NCBI GenBank assembly: GCA_023388605.1
Contig: JAEWFX010000034.1
Location: 1 to 8,149 of the forward strand
Direction: 5' to 3'
DNA: 8,149 nucleotides
Source of the DNA: Bacillota bacterium
GTDB lineage: Bacteria > Bacillota > Clostridia > Saccharofermentanales > DTU023
Positions within the stretch are counted from its first letter, which is position 1. Each line of letters starts with the position of its first letter. Both the position numbers and the translations under genes were made by a program. The notes beneath the pieces were generated by a model. It was not told where the DNA came from, ran no database searches, and saw nothing but the letters and a program-made list of their open reading frames with translations. This document shows positions 1-5,634 of the stretch, piece by piece.

Positions 1-2
1 AG

Positions 3-98
3 ACAGAGAAGCTTAAATTACCAGCAGATTGTCAGATAACTTATGTATCTTCGCTGAGCGGAGCACTCAATTTAATTTTTAAGAAATTAGTCAAGTGA
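3..98 (+). CDS. Possible C-terminal end of an unidentified upstream gene (5' partial)
   Basis: Reading from base 3, the frame stays open for 31 codons and stops at TGA 96-98. The other two forward frames stop at 14-16 and 37-39. The translation ends in a mildly hydrophobic stretch (SSLSGALNLIFKKLVK) that resembles a normal protein C-terminus with a basic tail. I do not recognise the family. Thirty-one open codons can occur by chance, so this is only a candidate. It is supported by its position just before a small hairpin and a promoter that serve the next gene. The minus strand has no ATG in bases 1-191, so a divergent gene starting here is unlikely. Confidence 0.4.
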   Translation, partial: TEKLKLPADCQITYVSSLSGALNLIFKKLVK

Positions 99-109
99 TT
101 GTCACTTTT
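93..109 (+). terminator. Weak hairpin at the stop codon of the upstream fragment
   Basis: AAGTGA (93-98) pairs with TCACTT (102-107) around a 3-base loop. The last arm runs into a short T run (106-109) broken by C. With six base pairs, few of them G-C, and a poor U-tract, it is at best a weak terminator. It overlaps both the TGA stop of the fragment and the -35 box of the next promoter. Confidence 0.25.
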
Positions 110-126
110 CAATCTTGTCAGATAAT
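99..126 (+). promoter_or_regulatory. Likely vegetative-sigma promoter for the LysM/PP2C-like protein gene
   Basis: TTGTCA (99-104) matches the -35 consensus TTGACA at five of six positions. GATAAT (121-126) matches TATAAT at five of six. The spacer is 16 bases. Transcription would start near 133, giving a leader of about 59 bases that ends in the ribosome site. A second TTGTCA lies at 115-120, but the nearest TATA-like box (142-147) is 21 bases away, which is too far. The assignment rests on motif reading only. Confidence 0.45.
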
Positions 127-180
127 AAGATATTAATTTAGTATATAAAGACGGGAATTTAATGAGTTGTTAATTTACTT

Positions 181-185
181 AGGAG
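181..185 (+). promoter_or_regulatory. Ribosome binding site for the LysM/PP2C-like protein
   Basis: AGGAG is followed by a 6-base spacer and the ATG at 192. This strong, well-spaced Shine-Dalgarno site fixes the start of the gene. Confidence 0.8.
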
Positions 186-191
186 ATAATT

Positions 192-2141
192 ATGGCAAAA
201 AACTCACGCTACGATACAGCTAGACTAGCCTCGACTGTTAATGGTCGATATCAGGCAGATGGCTCTTTACACGAAGGCTTTTTCCTCGACGGAAGACTGC
301 CTGGCAAGCGCGATCAATATCGTGCAGATGTGACGACAGATCGTGAGGACAAGGGTTTCTTGTTTGCACTCTACGGTACAAGAGATGGTGAGTGGTCAGA
401 CAATGATGCAGCTCCGACCGCTCTTTCTAATCTGCTCGATGCTGTCAAAAACGGCAACCAAGATATCGATGCAGAGATCAATGATTTAGCTGATTGTGCG
501 ATAGCGGTTACAGGCCGTGCCACTCTCTCTAACAATAGATCCAAAGCACCTTATTTCGCTGGTGTTTTAGTTAAAGAGAAGGAGACAGCAGCGGTAGTCA
601 CTGGCAATGCCATCGCCATGTTATATCGCGATGATATGCTCTATCCTCTCAACGACAGCAGCTACACTTTTGATGACACTGATTACAACGGCAACCGTAT
701 CGCTGGTGTCAACGACTACATCGCCGGTTTAGCAGGTTCGATCAAATATTCTAATATCGCTGAATTACAACAGAACGACTGTATCATCCTCACCACGACA
801 GAAATCGTTGAGGCTGTAGGTCAAAAAGAGTTGTTGAGACTGTTACATGAGGCCGAAGATCAAGCAGATGCAGCCGATATGATCATCGAGGCTGCCAGTG
901 AGAAATTGCCCGATGCAGCTCTTCAGATCATGATCAGCTTTGTCGAGTACATTATCCCTGCCAGCAAGACAGGTAAGTTGAATCTCAATGTCTTCAGCAA
1001 TAATTCAGATGAAGCAGGCGAAAAGACTACTCTCTATCAACCCATCAACAGCAAGACTATAGAAGAGTATCAACAGTCCACTGTAGATAAGAGTTCTGAA
1101 CGTCATTTCGGCAATGTCAATGAATCAGAAGATGTGCGTACTGATGAAGAAGTGAAAGAGTTTGATCGTCCAGAAGTCGATGCTGCAGCAAATCTCTACA
1201 AGCAAGATTTATTAGGCGATGACAGTGAGCAGATCTCTGAGGGTCATGGTCCTGGAGAGGACGATGTCCATGAAGCTGAACATAGTCAAGAGGACAGTTT
1301 TGCTCGGCCGGATCACTCTGCTGAAGAGTACGTAGATGAGTATAATTCAGACGATGATTTCGTAGAGCCTGAACATGAGCACGAACACGATGCTTTTGCT
1401 CCCACGAGTGAAGCAGAGTACGAAGAGTACAACAATTTCGACGAGTACAGTGAGTATTCAGACGATCAAGAAAATTATAAATACGATGACGCTGACTACA
1501 ACTATGACTACGATGAAGTAGATTACAACGACTACGATCAGTCCAACGATGATTTTTATAGCGGCTACGGCAACTATGAGGGTGACGACGAATATCAATC
1601 TAAGACCTTCAATGGTGATGAGTACGATAACCCTGACTATGATCCTTACGCCATCGACAACAAGGATAGCAATGTCAAGCGCTACATCATGTATGCTGCC
1701 TTGGCTCTGGTATGTGTGCTCTGTATCTTAGCTCTGTACAAAATGATCTCATCGGGCGGAAGTACATCTGAGACTACGACAACTACTCCGACTACTACCT
1801 TGCCGTTTATCAACCCTGAGAAGCAGACTGTAACCACCACGACTACTACCAAGTCGACTACAACCACTACCGCTACCACCACAACCACCAAAGCAACAGA
1901 GCAGAATAATGCTCCTGCTCAAGGCAATGAGGGTGGCAATGCTGACAGCCATGTCCAACCACAAGAGGGCAATTCAGTCGGTTATAATGTCACAGTTCCA
2001 GGTGATTCGGATATGTATCTCTACGATCTAGCTATTCAATACTATGATTATGTAGATGACGAGACCATCAACCGCATCAAGGAAGCAAATGGTCTGCAAG
2101 ATAATGTTCTGTCTCCTGGTACCACAATCTACTTACCGTAA
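192..2141 (+). CDS. Single-pass membrane protein: degenerate PP2C-like domain, acidic Tyr/Asp-rich linker, TM helix, Thr-rich stalk, LysM
   Basis: This 649-residue protein has no signal peptide. Residues about 35-255 follow the order of a PP2C Ser/Thr phosphatase: GFLFAL before the metal loop, FAGVLVKEKETAAVVTGNA in place of the strand ending in GDSR, NDCIILTTTEI in place of the strand ending in SDGL, and a final helix and strand ending near DAALQIMISF. Compared from memory with B. subtilis PrpC, the DGMGG Asp becomes G62, the SDG Asp-Gly becomes T203-E204, and the DN pair becomes D241-A242. D46 may match the NED Asp. It is therefore probably an inactive pseudophosphatase. Residues about 315-490 are acidic and probably disordered. 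K496-R497 precede a helix at 498-516, so the N-terminus should be cytoplasmic. A Thr-rich stalk (528-566) and a LysM domain (598-649), a peptidoglycan-binding fold, should lie outside. The gene stands alone between a promoter and a terminator. The LysM and TM calls are firm, the PP2C call is moderate, and a wall-sensing role is inference. Confidence 0.85.
   Translation: MAKNSRYDTARLASTVNGRYQADGSLHEGFFLDGRLPGKRDQYRADVTTDREDKGFLFALYGTRDGEWSDNDAAPTALSNLLDAVKNGNQDIDAEINDLADCAIAVTGRATLSNNRSKAPYFAGVLVKEKETAAVVTGNAIAMLYRDDMLYPLNDSSYTFDDTDYNGNRIAGVNDYIAGLAGSIKYSNIAELQQNDCIILTTTEIVEAVGQKELLRLLHEAEDQADAADMIIEAASEKLPDAALQIMISFVEYIIPASKTGKLNLNVFSNNSDEAGEKTTLYQPINSKTIEEYQQSTVDKSSERHFGNVNESEDVRTDEEVKEFDRPEVDAAANLYKQDLLGDDSEQISEGHGPGEDDVHEAEHSQEDSFARPDHSAEEYVDEYNSDDDFVEPEHEHEHDAFAPTSEAEYEEYNNFDEYSEYSDDQENYKYDDADYNYDYDEVDYNDYDQSNDDFYSGYGNYEGDDEYQSKTFNGDEYDNPDYDPYAIDNKDSNVKRYIMYAALALVCVLCILALYKMISSGGSTSETTTTTPTTTLPFINPEKQTVTTTTTTKSTTTTTATTTTTKATEQNNAPAQGNEGGNADSHVQPQEGNSVGYNVTVPGDSDMYLYDLAIQYYDYVDDETINRIKEANGLQDNVLSPGTTIYLP
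1329..1649 (+). repeat. Acidic Tyr/Asp-rich low-complexity coding segment
   Basis: Residues 380-486 of the membrane protein contain 20 tyrosines among many Asp, Glu and Asn residues and only two lysines (430, 471). A Glu-His alternation occurs just after the start (394-400). The densest part is residues 431-448, where Tyr and Asp nearly alternate. The DNA is a degenerate GAY/TAY pattern without exact tandem units, so selection appears to act on amino acid composition rather than through recent slippage. It should form an extended, strongly negative cytoplasmic tether just before the membrane. Confidence 0.75.
1773..1889 (+). repeat. Thr-codon (ACN) rich tract encoding the extracytoplasmic stalk
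   Basis: Residues 528-566 are largely threonine, in two blocks separated by a Pro/Asn/Glu-containing break (about 537-546). All four ACN codons are mixed, so the run is not a pure triplet microsatellite. Ser/Thr-rich stretches between a membrane helix and a wall-binding domain are common spacers through the Gram-positive wall and can be glycosylated. Glycosylation here is speculation. The tract produces Val-rich open frames on the opposite strand that are not genes. Confidence 0.75.
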
Positions 2142-2143
2142 GT

Positions 2144-2162
2144 TATAATAAGCACTTATAAT
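2144..2162 (+). promoter_or_regulatory. Two tandem TATAAT boxes upstream of alaS
   Basis: Two perfect TATAAT hexamers lie at 2144-2149 and 2157-2162, each as part of the direct repeat TTATAAT with a 13-base period. Neither has a good -35: the best at usable spacing match three of six (ACCACA at 2121-2126; TTACCG at 2133-2138). They lie between the previous stop codon and the terminator hairpin, the only untranslated spot where an alaS promoter could sit. A start from the second box would fall near 2169, inside the left arm of the hairpin. Confidence 0.35.
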
Positions 2163-2163
2163 G

Positions 2164-2192
2164 AGAGACTTCCTTATGGGAGTCTCTTTTTT
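2164..2192 (+). terminator. Intrinsic terminator after the LysM/PP2C-like gene
   Basis: Bases 2164-2173 pair with 2178-2187 over ten base pairs, one of them a G-T wobble, around a 4-base TTAT loop. T2188-T2192 follow. It lies 22 bases after the upstream stop and ends 13 bases before the alaS ATG. It also shows that the upstream in-frame ATG at 2161 is not the alaS start, since translation from there would run through the hairpin. Confidence 0.85.
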
Positions 2193-2205
2193 AGAGAGGT
2201 GTTAT

Positions 2206-4851
2206 ATGCAAAAGTTATCTTTGAATGAAATACGTGAAAAGTATCTTAGCTTTTTCGAGAGTAAGGGACATCTGCGTTTGCCGAGTTTTTCTTTGGTGCC
2301 GCAAAACGATCCTTCTATTCTATTGATCAATGCCGGTATGACACCGCTCAAACCGTATTTCACTGGTGCTGAGAAACCACCCCGTACTCGTGTAACTACT
2401 TGTCAGAAATGTATTCGCACACCTGATGTGGAGCGCGTAGGTCAGACTGCTCGTCACGGCACTTATTTCGAGATGTTGGGAAATTTCTCTTTCGGAGACT
2501 ATTTCAAACGTGAAGCCATCTCGTGGGCATGGGAGTTCTTGACCGAAGTTTTGGAGATACCTCAAGAATTGCTCTATGTTTCTGTGTATCATGACGATGA
2601 TGAAGCCTTTGATATCTGGCACAAGGAGATAGGACTTTCAACTGATCGTATTTATCGTTTCGGCAAGGAAGATAATTTTTGGGAACACGGCACTGGACCA
2701 TGTGGTCCCTGCTCCGAGATTTTCTTCGATCGAGGACCGGAATATGGTTGTGATGAGGATTGTGAAGTAGGCTGCGATTGTGACCGCTATATAGAGATTT
2801 GGAACCTAGTATTCACACAGTTTGACCGTGATGAAGACGGCGAATACCATCTCCTAGAACAGAAAAACATCGATACAGGTGGAGGACTCGAACGTTTTGC
2901 CTGCGTTATGCAAGGTGTCGATAACTTATTTGAAGTTGATACAGTACGCTCAGTGCTCGATCAAGTATGTGAAATAGCTGGCGTAAACTATGGCAAGTCT
3001 GAAAAAGATGATGTCGCCATCCGGGTGATCACTGACCATATTCGTAGCTCGACCATGATGATCAGCGATCATATAACTCCAGGCAATTCGGGACGTGGTT
3101 ATGTTCTGCGTCGCCTGATCCGTCGTGCAGCCCGTTTTGGACGTCTGCTGGGCATCGAGGGTGCCTTCCTCTATAAATTAGCTGAAGAAGTTATCAAACA
3201 GTCTGAGGTTGCCTATCCGCAATTGCGAGAAGAGAGCAAGCGTATCATCCAGACCCTTTTGCGTGAGGAACAGAGCTTCGCTGCGACAATAGACCAGGGT
3301 ATGAATGTGTTGGAATCTTATATTGAGACACAACGCGCTCAACGATCCACCGAATTGACTGGTGAACAAGTCTTCAAATTGCATGATACCTATGGCTTCC
3401 CCGTCGATCTCACACAGGAAATCGCAGCTGAGCAAGGTCTCACAGTCGATCGTGCAGGTTTTGATCAGAAGATGTTAGAGCAGAAACAGAAGGGACGTGA
3501 AGATTTCTTAGCACGCACTGGATCTGCCTGGGACAAATTGCAATTGCCTGACTGCGTCAAGCGAGAAGCCACAGAGTTCCTCGGCTATGAATGCCTGAGC
3601 GCAGATGTACAGCTGCTGCATATTTTGACTCTTAAAGATAAGTTAGAAGATGTTGAGAGTGCAGAAGAGGGAGAGGAAGTCATCTTGATCACCGATCAGA
3701 CCCCCTTCTATGCCGAACGCGGTGGTCAGATAGGTGACACCGGTACTTTGGTCACTCCTGAAGCAGAGGTCGAAATCATACAGGTTACACATACAGGTGA
3801 TAATATCTACCTGCATCAAGGCATTGTGAAACAAGGGACCTTGACCGCTGATCAATTAGTGAATATGAGTGTAGATGTCAAACGACGCAGACGTATTTGC
3901 TCCAACCATACTTCTACTCATATGTTGCACTTAGCCTTACGAAAAATTTTAGGTGATCATGTTCAACAAGCTGGATCATTAGTCGCTGCAGACCGTCTGC
4001 GTTTTGACTTCACCCATCCAGCACCTGTCAGCACAGAGGAGCTTGCCGCTATCGAGGAAGATGTCAACAATCAAATCTTGGCGGCTGAATCAGTGATCAC
4101 TCAAGAAATGCCTTTAAATGAAGCCAAACAACTTGGTGCGACAGCACTGTTCGGAGAAAAGTACGGTGATATCGTCCGCGTGGTTAAGGTGGGTGATAGC
4201 CTCGAATTGTGCGGCGGAACACATCTCAACAATTCTTCAGAAGCAGGACAATTGCGTATTGTAGCCGAGACTGGTGTAGCATCAGGTGTTCGCCGTATTG
4301 AAGCGGTCACACAACAAGAAGCTTACCATCACGGTCTGAGCGAACACGCCAAATTGACTGAAGCTGCTGGCCTCTTGAAGTGTAGCAACAAAGACATCAA
4401 TCAGAAGATCAGCAATTTATTGTCTGAACTCAAAAGTCTGGAAAGTCAAATCCAGCAATTGAAGAAATCACAGATGCAAGATTTGAGCACAGACCTGCTC
4501 AAAGATGTCAAGACTGTGACTAAGAACGGAAAAGATCTCAAGGTTTTACTTGTTCGGGTCGAAGATATCGAGAGCAAGGAACTGAGAGAGCTGGGAGATA
4601 AGTTGCGTAATCAAGGCGTCGATCTCATTGTGTTTGGTTCTGTAGTAAAAGAAAAAATACTCTGGTTGGTGATGGCAAGTAAAGAAGCGGTGAGCAGTGG
4701 CTTGAATTGTGGTCTGCTCGCTAAGCAGGCAGCTCAGCTCACTGGTGGTGGCGGTGGTGGTCGCCCCGATATGGCACAAGCTGGTGGCAGCGATGTCAGC
4801 CAATTAGATAATGCCTTGGCCAAAGTTGCAGAAAGCATAGATGCGGCTTGA
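2206..4851 (+). CDS. alaS: Alanine--tRNA ligase (AlaRS)
   Basis: This cytoplasmic class II enzyme charges tRNA-Ala with alanine using ATP and clears mischarged Ser- and Gly-tRNA-Ala. It has 881 residues, the usual bacterial length of about 870-880. Class II motif 2 is seen at residues 83-101 (RHGTYFEMLGNFSFG) and motif 3 at 296-307 (GRGYVLRRLIRR). Between them is a Cys-containing segment (C182, C186, C190, C192) common in AlaRS of this group. The editing domain carries HTSTH at 568-572 and CGGTH at 669-673, the four zinc ligands. A coiled-coil-like helix (about 730-760) leads to the C-Ala domain with its Gly-rich GGGGGGRPDMAQAGG at 847-861. All catalytic and editing motifs are intact. The start at 2206 is chosen because GAGGTG (2196-2201) lies just upstream and the protein then begins MQKLSLNEIREKYLSFF like other AlaRS. 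A longer frame from 2161 would cross the terminator. No T-box leader fits in the 64-base gap. Confidence 0.98.
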   Translation: MQKLSLNEIREKYLSFFESKGHLRLPSFSLVPQNDPSILLINAGMTPLKPYFTGAEKPPRTRVTTCQKCIRTPDVERVGQTARHGTYFEMLGNFSFGDYFKREAISWAWEFLTEVLEIPQELLYVSVYHDDDEAFDIWHKEIGLSTDRIYRFGKEDNFWEHGTGPCGPCSEIFFDRGPEYGCDEDCEVGCDCDRYIEIWNLVFTQFDRDEDGEYHLLEQKNIDTGGGLERFACVMQGVDNLFEVDTVRSVLDQVCEIAGVNYGKSEKDDVAIRVITDHIRSSTMMISDHITPGNSGRGYVLRRLIRRAARFGRLLGIEGAFLYKLAEEVIKQSEVAYPQLREESKRIIQTLLREEQSFAATIDQGMNVLESYIETQRAQRSTELTGEQVFKLHDTYGFPVDLTQEIAAEQGLTVDRAGFDQKMLEQKQKGREDFLARTGSAWDKLQLPDCVKREATEFLGYECLSADVQLLHILTLKDKLEDVESAEEGEEVILITDQTPFYAERGGQIGDTGTLVTPEAEVEIIQVTHTGDNIYLHQGIVKQGTLTADQLVNMSVDVKRRRRICSNHTSTHMLHLALRKILGDHVQQAGSLVAADRLRFDFTHPAPVSTEELAAIEEDVNNQILAAESVITQEMPLNEAKQLGATALFGEKYGDIVRVVKVGDSLELCGGTHLNNSSEAGQLRIVAETGVASGVRRIEAVTQQEAYHHGLSEHAKLTEAAGLLKCSNKDINQKISNLLSELKSLESQIQQLKKSQMQDLSTDLLKDVKTVTKNGKDLKVLLVRVEDIESKELRELGDKLRNQGVDLIVFGSVVKEKILWLVMASKEAVSSGLNCGLLAKQAAQLTGGGGGGRPDMAQAGGSDVSQLDNALAKVAESIDAA

Positions 4852-4857
4852 TTTTCT

Positions 4858-4886
4858 GCCTGTGCCCTTAGGGGTGCAGGCTTTTT
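4858..4886 (+). terminator. Intrinsic terminator after alaS
   Basis: Bases 4858-4867 (GCCTGTGCCC) pair with 4872-4881 over ten base pairs, two of them G-T wobbles, around a TTAG loop. T4882-T4886 follow. It begins 6 bases after the alaS stop codon and ends 25 bases before the next ATG. Confidence 0.9.
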
Positions 4887-4911
4887 CAGATAAAAATCTA
4901 ATAGGTGATAT

Positions 4912-5259
4912 ATGCAAGACTGTATTTTCTGTAAAATTATCGCTGGTGAAATCCCTTCAGAATTCATTCATGAGTCTGAACATTTTGTAGTGATCAAGGA
5001 TATTCAGCCAGCCGCTAAAGAACATTTTCTGTTGTTGCCGAAAAAACATGTTTCAGACATCCTCGATTTAGCTAAAGATCTAGATTGCAAAGAGATCATC
5101 AGTGAATTGCCTGAGGTCATCTCAGCTGTAGCCAAGAAAACAGGTCTAGATGAGTCAGGTTTTCGCCTAGTCAGCAACTGTGGTACCAGTGCTGGTCAAA
5201 CTGTTTTTCATCTACATTTTCATCTTCTCGGTGGACAGCAGTTGGGAACTATGTGCTGA
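4912..5259 (+). CDS. HIT-family (histidine triad) nucleotide-binding protein, HinT-like
   Basis: This small cytoplasmic protein of 115 residues matches the usual length of the HinT branch, whose members hydrolyse nucleoside phosphoramidates and can remove AMP from lysyl- or other aminoacyl-adenylates. The histidine triad HLHFHLL is at 100-106 with H100, H102 and H104. The N-terminus has CIFCKI (C4, C7) and H46 in the PKKHV stretch, residues that form the zinc site in many bacterial relatives. The end (LGGQQLGTMC) resembles the LGPM-type end of E. coli HinT, with Gln replacing the usual Arg of GGR. AGGTG (4903-4907) lies 4 bases before the ATG. It sits between terminators and rpsU. A HIT gene next to rpsU is a familiar order in Clostridia. 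The family is secure, but the in vivo substrate is unknown. Confidence 0.95.
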   Translation: MQDCIFCKIIAGEIPSEFIHESEHFVVIKDIQPAAKEHFLLLPKKHVSDILDLAKDLDCKEIISELPEVISAVAKKTGLDESGFRLVSNCGTSAGQTVFHLHFHLLGGQQLGTMC

Positions 5260-5280
5260 TGTGTTGATCAGTTCTTATGT
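5255..5280 (+). terminator. Weak candidate terminator after the HIT gene
   Basis: CTGAT (5256-5260) pairs with ATCAG (5267-5271), with an outer G-T pair, around a 6-base loop. A T-rich but interrupted tail follows (5272-5280). It overlaps the HIT stop codon. The stem is short and the tail imperfect, so it is listed only because no better terminator lies between HIT and the rpsU promoter. Confidence 0.2.
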
Positions 5281-5306
5281 TTAATTTCAAGGCTGAGATT
5301 TGCTAT

Positions 5307-5335
5307 TTGACCAGTAAGCCGACAACAGATATAAT
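5307..5335 (+). promoter_or_regulatory. Strong vegetative promoter for rpsU
   Basis: TTGACC (5307-5312) matches the -35 consensus at five of six positions and TATAAT (5330-5335) is perfect, with an exact 17-base spacer. This is the best promoter in the window. The start would be near 5342, giving a leader of about 47 bases before the GTG codon. A small hairpin (TTGCT 5344-5348 with AGCAA 5354-5358) lies at the start of the leader. The predicted start of transcription is downstream of TTG 5335, ruling that codon out for this transcript. Confidence 0.8.
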
Positions 5336-5374
5336 TGTCTTCGTTGCTATCTAAGCAAAATTTACACTGTGAGG

Positions 5375-5379
5375 GGAGG
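5375..5379 (+). promoter_or_regulatory. rpsU: Ribosome binding site that fixes the GTG start of rpsU
   Basis: GGAGG lies within a purine-rich run (5371-5388) and is 9 bases before GTG 5389. Such a strong site suits a highly expressed ribosomal protein and supports the non-ATG start. Confidence 0.8.
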
Positions 5380-5388
5380 GAGAAAGAA

Positions 5389-5562
5389 GTGACGGAAATT
5401 CGAGTTAAAGAGAACGAATCCCTTGACAGTGCCTTACGTCGATTCAAACGTTCCTGTGCTCGTTCTGGTGTTCTAGCAGAGGTCCGTAAGCGTGAGCACT
5501 ATGAAAAGCCGAGCGTCAAACGCAAGAAAAAATCGGAAGCTGCACGTAAGCGTAAACGCTAG
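5389..5562 (+). CDS. rpsU: 30S ribosomal protein S21 (bS21)
   Basis: This small basic protein of 57 residues sits in the 30S subunit near the mRNA exit/anti-Shine-Dalgarno region and assists initiation. The sequence is a textbook match: it begins TEIRVKENESLDSALRRFKR, has the central EVRKREHYEKPS segment, and ends in a Lys/Arg-rich tail (RKKKSEAARKRKR). The length equals the usual 57-58 residues of Bacillota S21. The start is GTG at 5389, because that yields the conserved N-terminus after a strong ribosome site. An in-frame TTG at 5335 would add 18 residues unlike any S21 and lies in the -10 box. The gene has its own promoter and terminator, so it can be expressed as a single-gene transcript. 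Confidence 0.98.
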   Translation: MTEIRVKENESLDSALRRFKRSCARSGVLAEVRKREHYEKPSVKRKKKSEAARKRKR

Positions 5563-5583
5563 TTCAGCACGAATTTGTAATCT

Positions 5584-5612
5584 AAGACTGTAGCTTCGGC
5601 ACAGTCTTTTTT
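5584..5612 (+). terminator. Intrinsic terminator after rpsU with a UUCG tetraloop
   Basis: AAGACTGT (5584-5591) pairs with ACAGTCTT (5601-5608). Inside, after a single bulged A (5592), GC/GC closes a TTCG tetraloop (5595-5598), an especially stable loop. The T run covers 5607-5612. It ends 22 bases before the recJ start at 5635 and overlaps TTG 5611-5613, which is therefore unlikely to begin translation. Confidence 0.9.
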
Positions 5613-5634
5613 GTATCTAGGGATTGGTGGGGTT

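Noticed and set aside
1480..1560. Tandem DNA repeat or CRISPR-like pattern in the Tyr/Asp region
   Set aside because: The GAY/TAY pattern has no constant unit or spacer and follows codon phase. It reflects amino acid composition, not a repeat array.
1682..1891. Minus-strand open frame rich in valine
   Set aside because: It is the complement of the Thr (ACN) tract and reads GTN repeats. It has no ribosome site and lies within a well-supported gene.
1749..1964. Second minus-strand open frame opposite the Thr-rich stalk
   Set aside because: This Ser/Gly-rich translation is a by-product of the same repeat read in another frame. No domain or start signal is visible.
2161..2205. N-terminal extension of AlaRS from ATG 2161
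   Set aside because: It has no ribosome site and would be translated through the terminator hairpin. The family N-terminus begins at 2206 behind GAGGTG.
2142..2205. T-box or attenuator riboswitch controlling alaS
   Set aside because: The gap is 64 bases, far too short for a T-box leader, and no T-box motif is seen. The hairpin is adequately explained as the terminator of the upstream gene.
2746..2790. Cys-rich segment of AlaRS as an inserted metal-binding module
   Set aside because: A comparable Cys-containing GCDCDR segment is common in AlaRS of this bacterial group, so it is not a novel insertion.
4734..4967. Minus-strand open frame spanning the alaS end and the HIT start
   Set aside because: Its proline run is the complement of the Gly-rich C-Ala motif, and it crosses a terminator. 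No gene features were found.
5260..5306. Short intergenic stretch after the HIT gene as a possible small RNA or ORF
   Set aside because: It has only a weak 5-6 bp hairpin and no ribosome site or open frame. The strong promoter downstream accounts for most of the conserved-looking signal in the gap.
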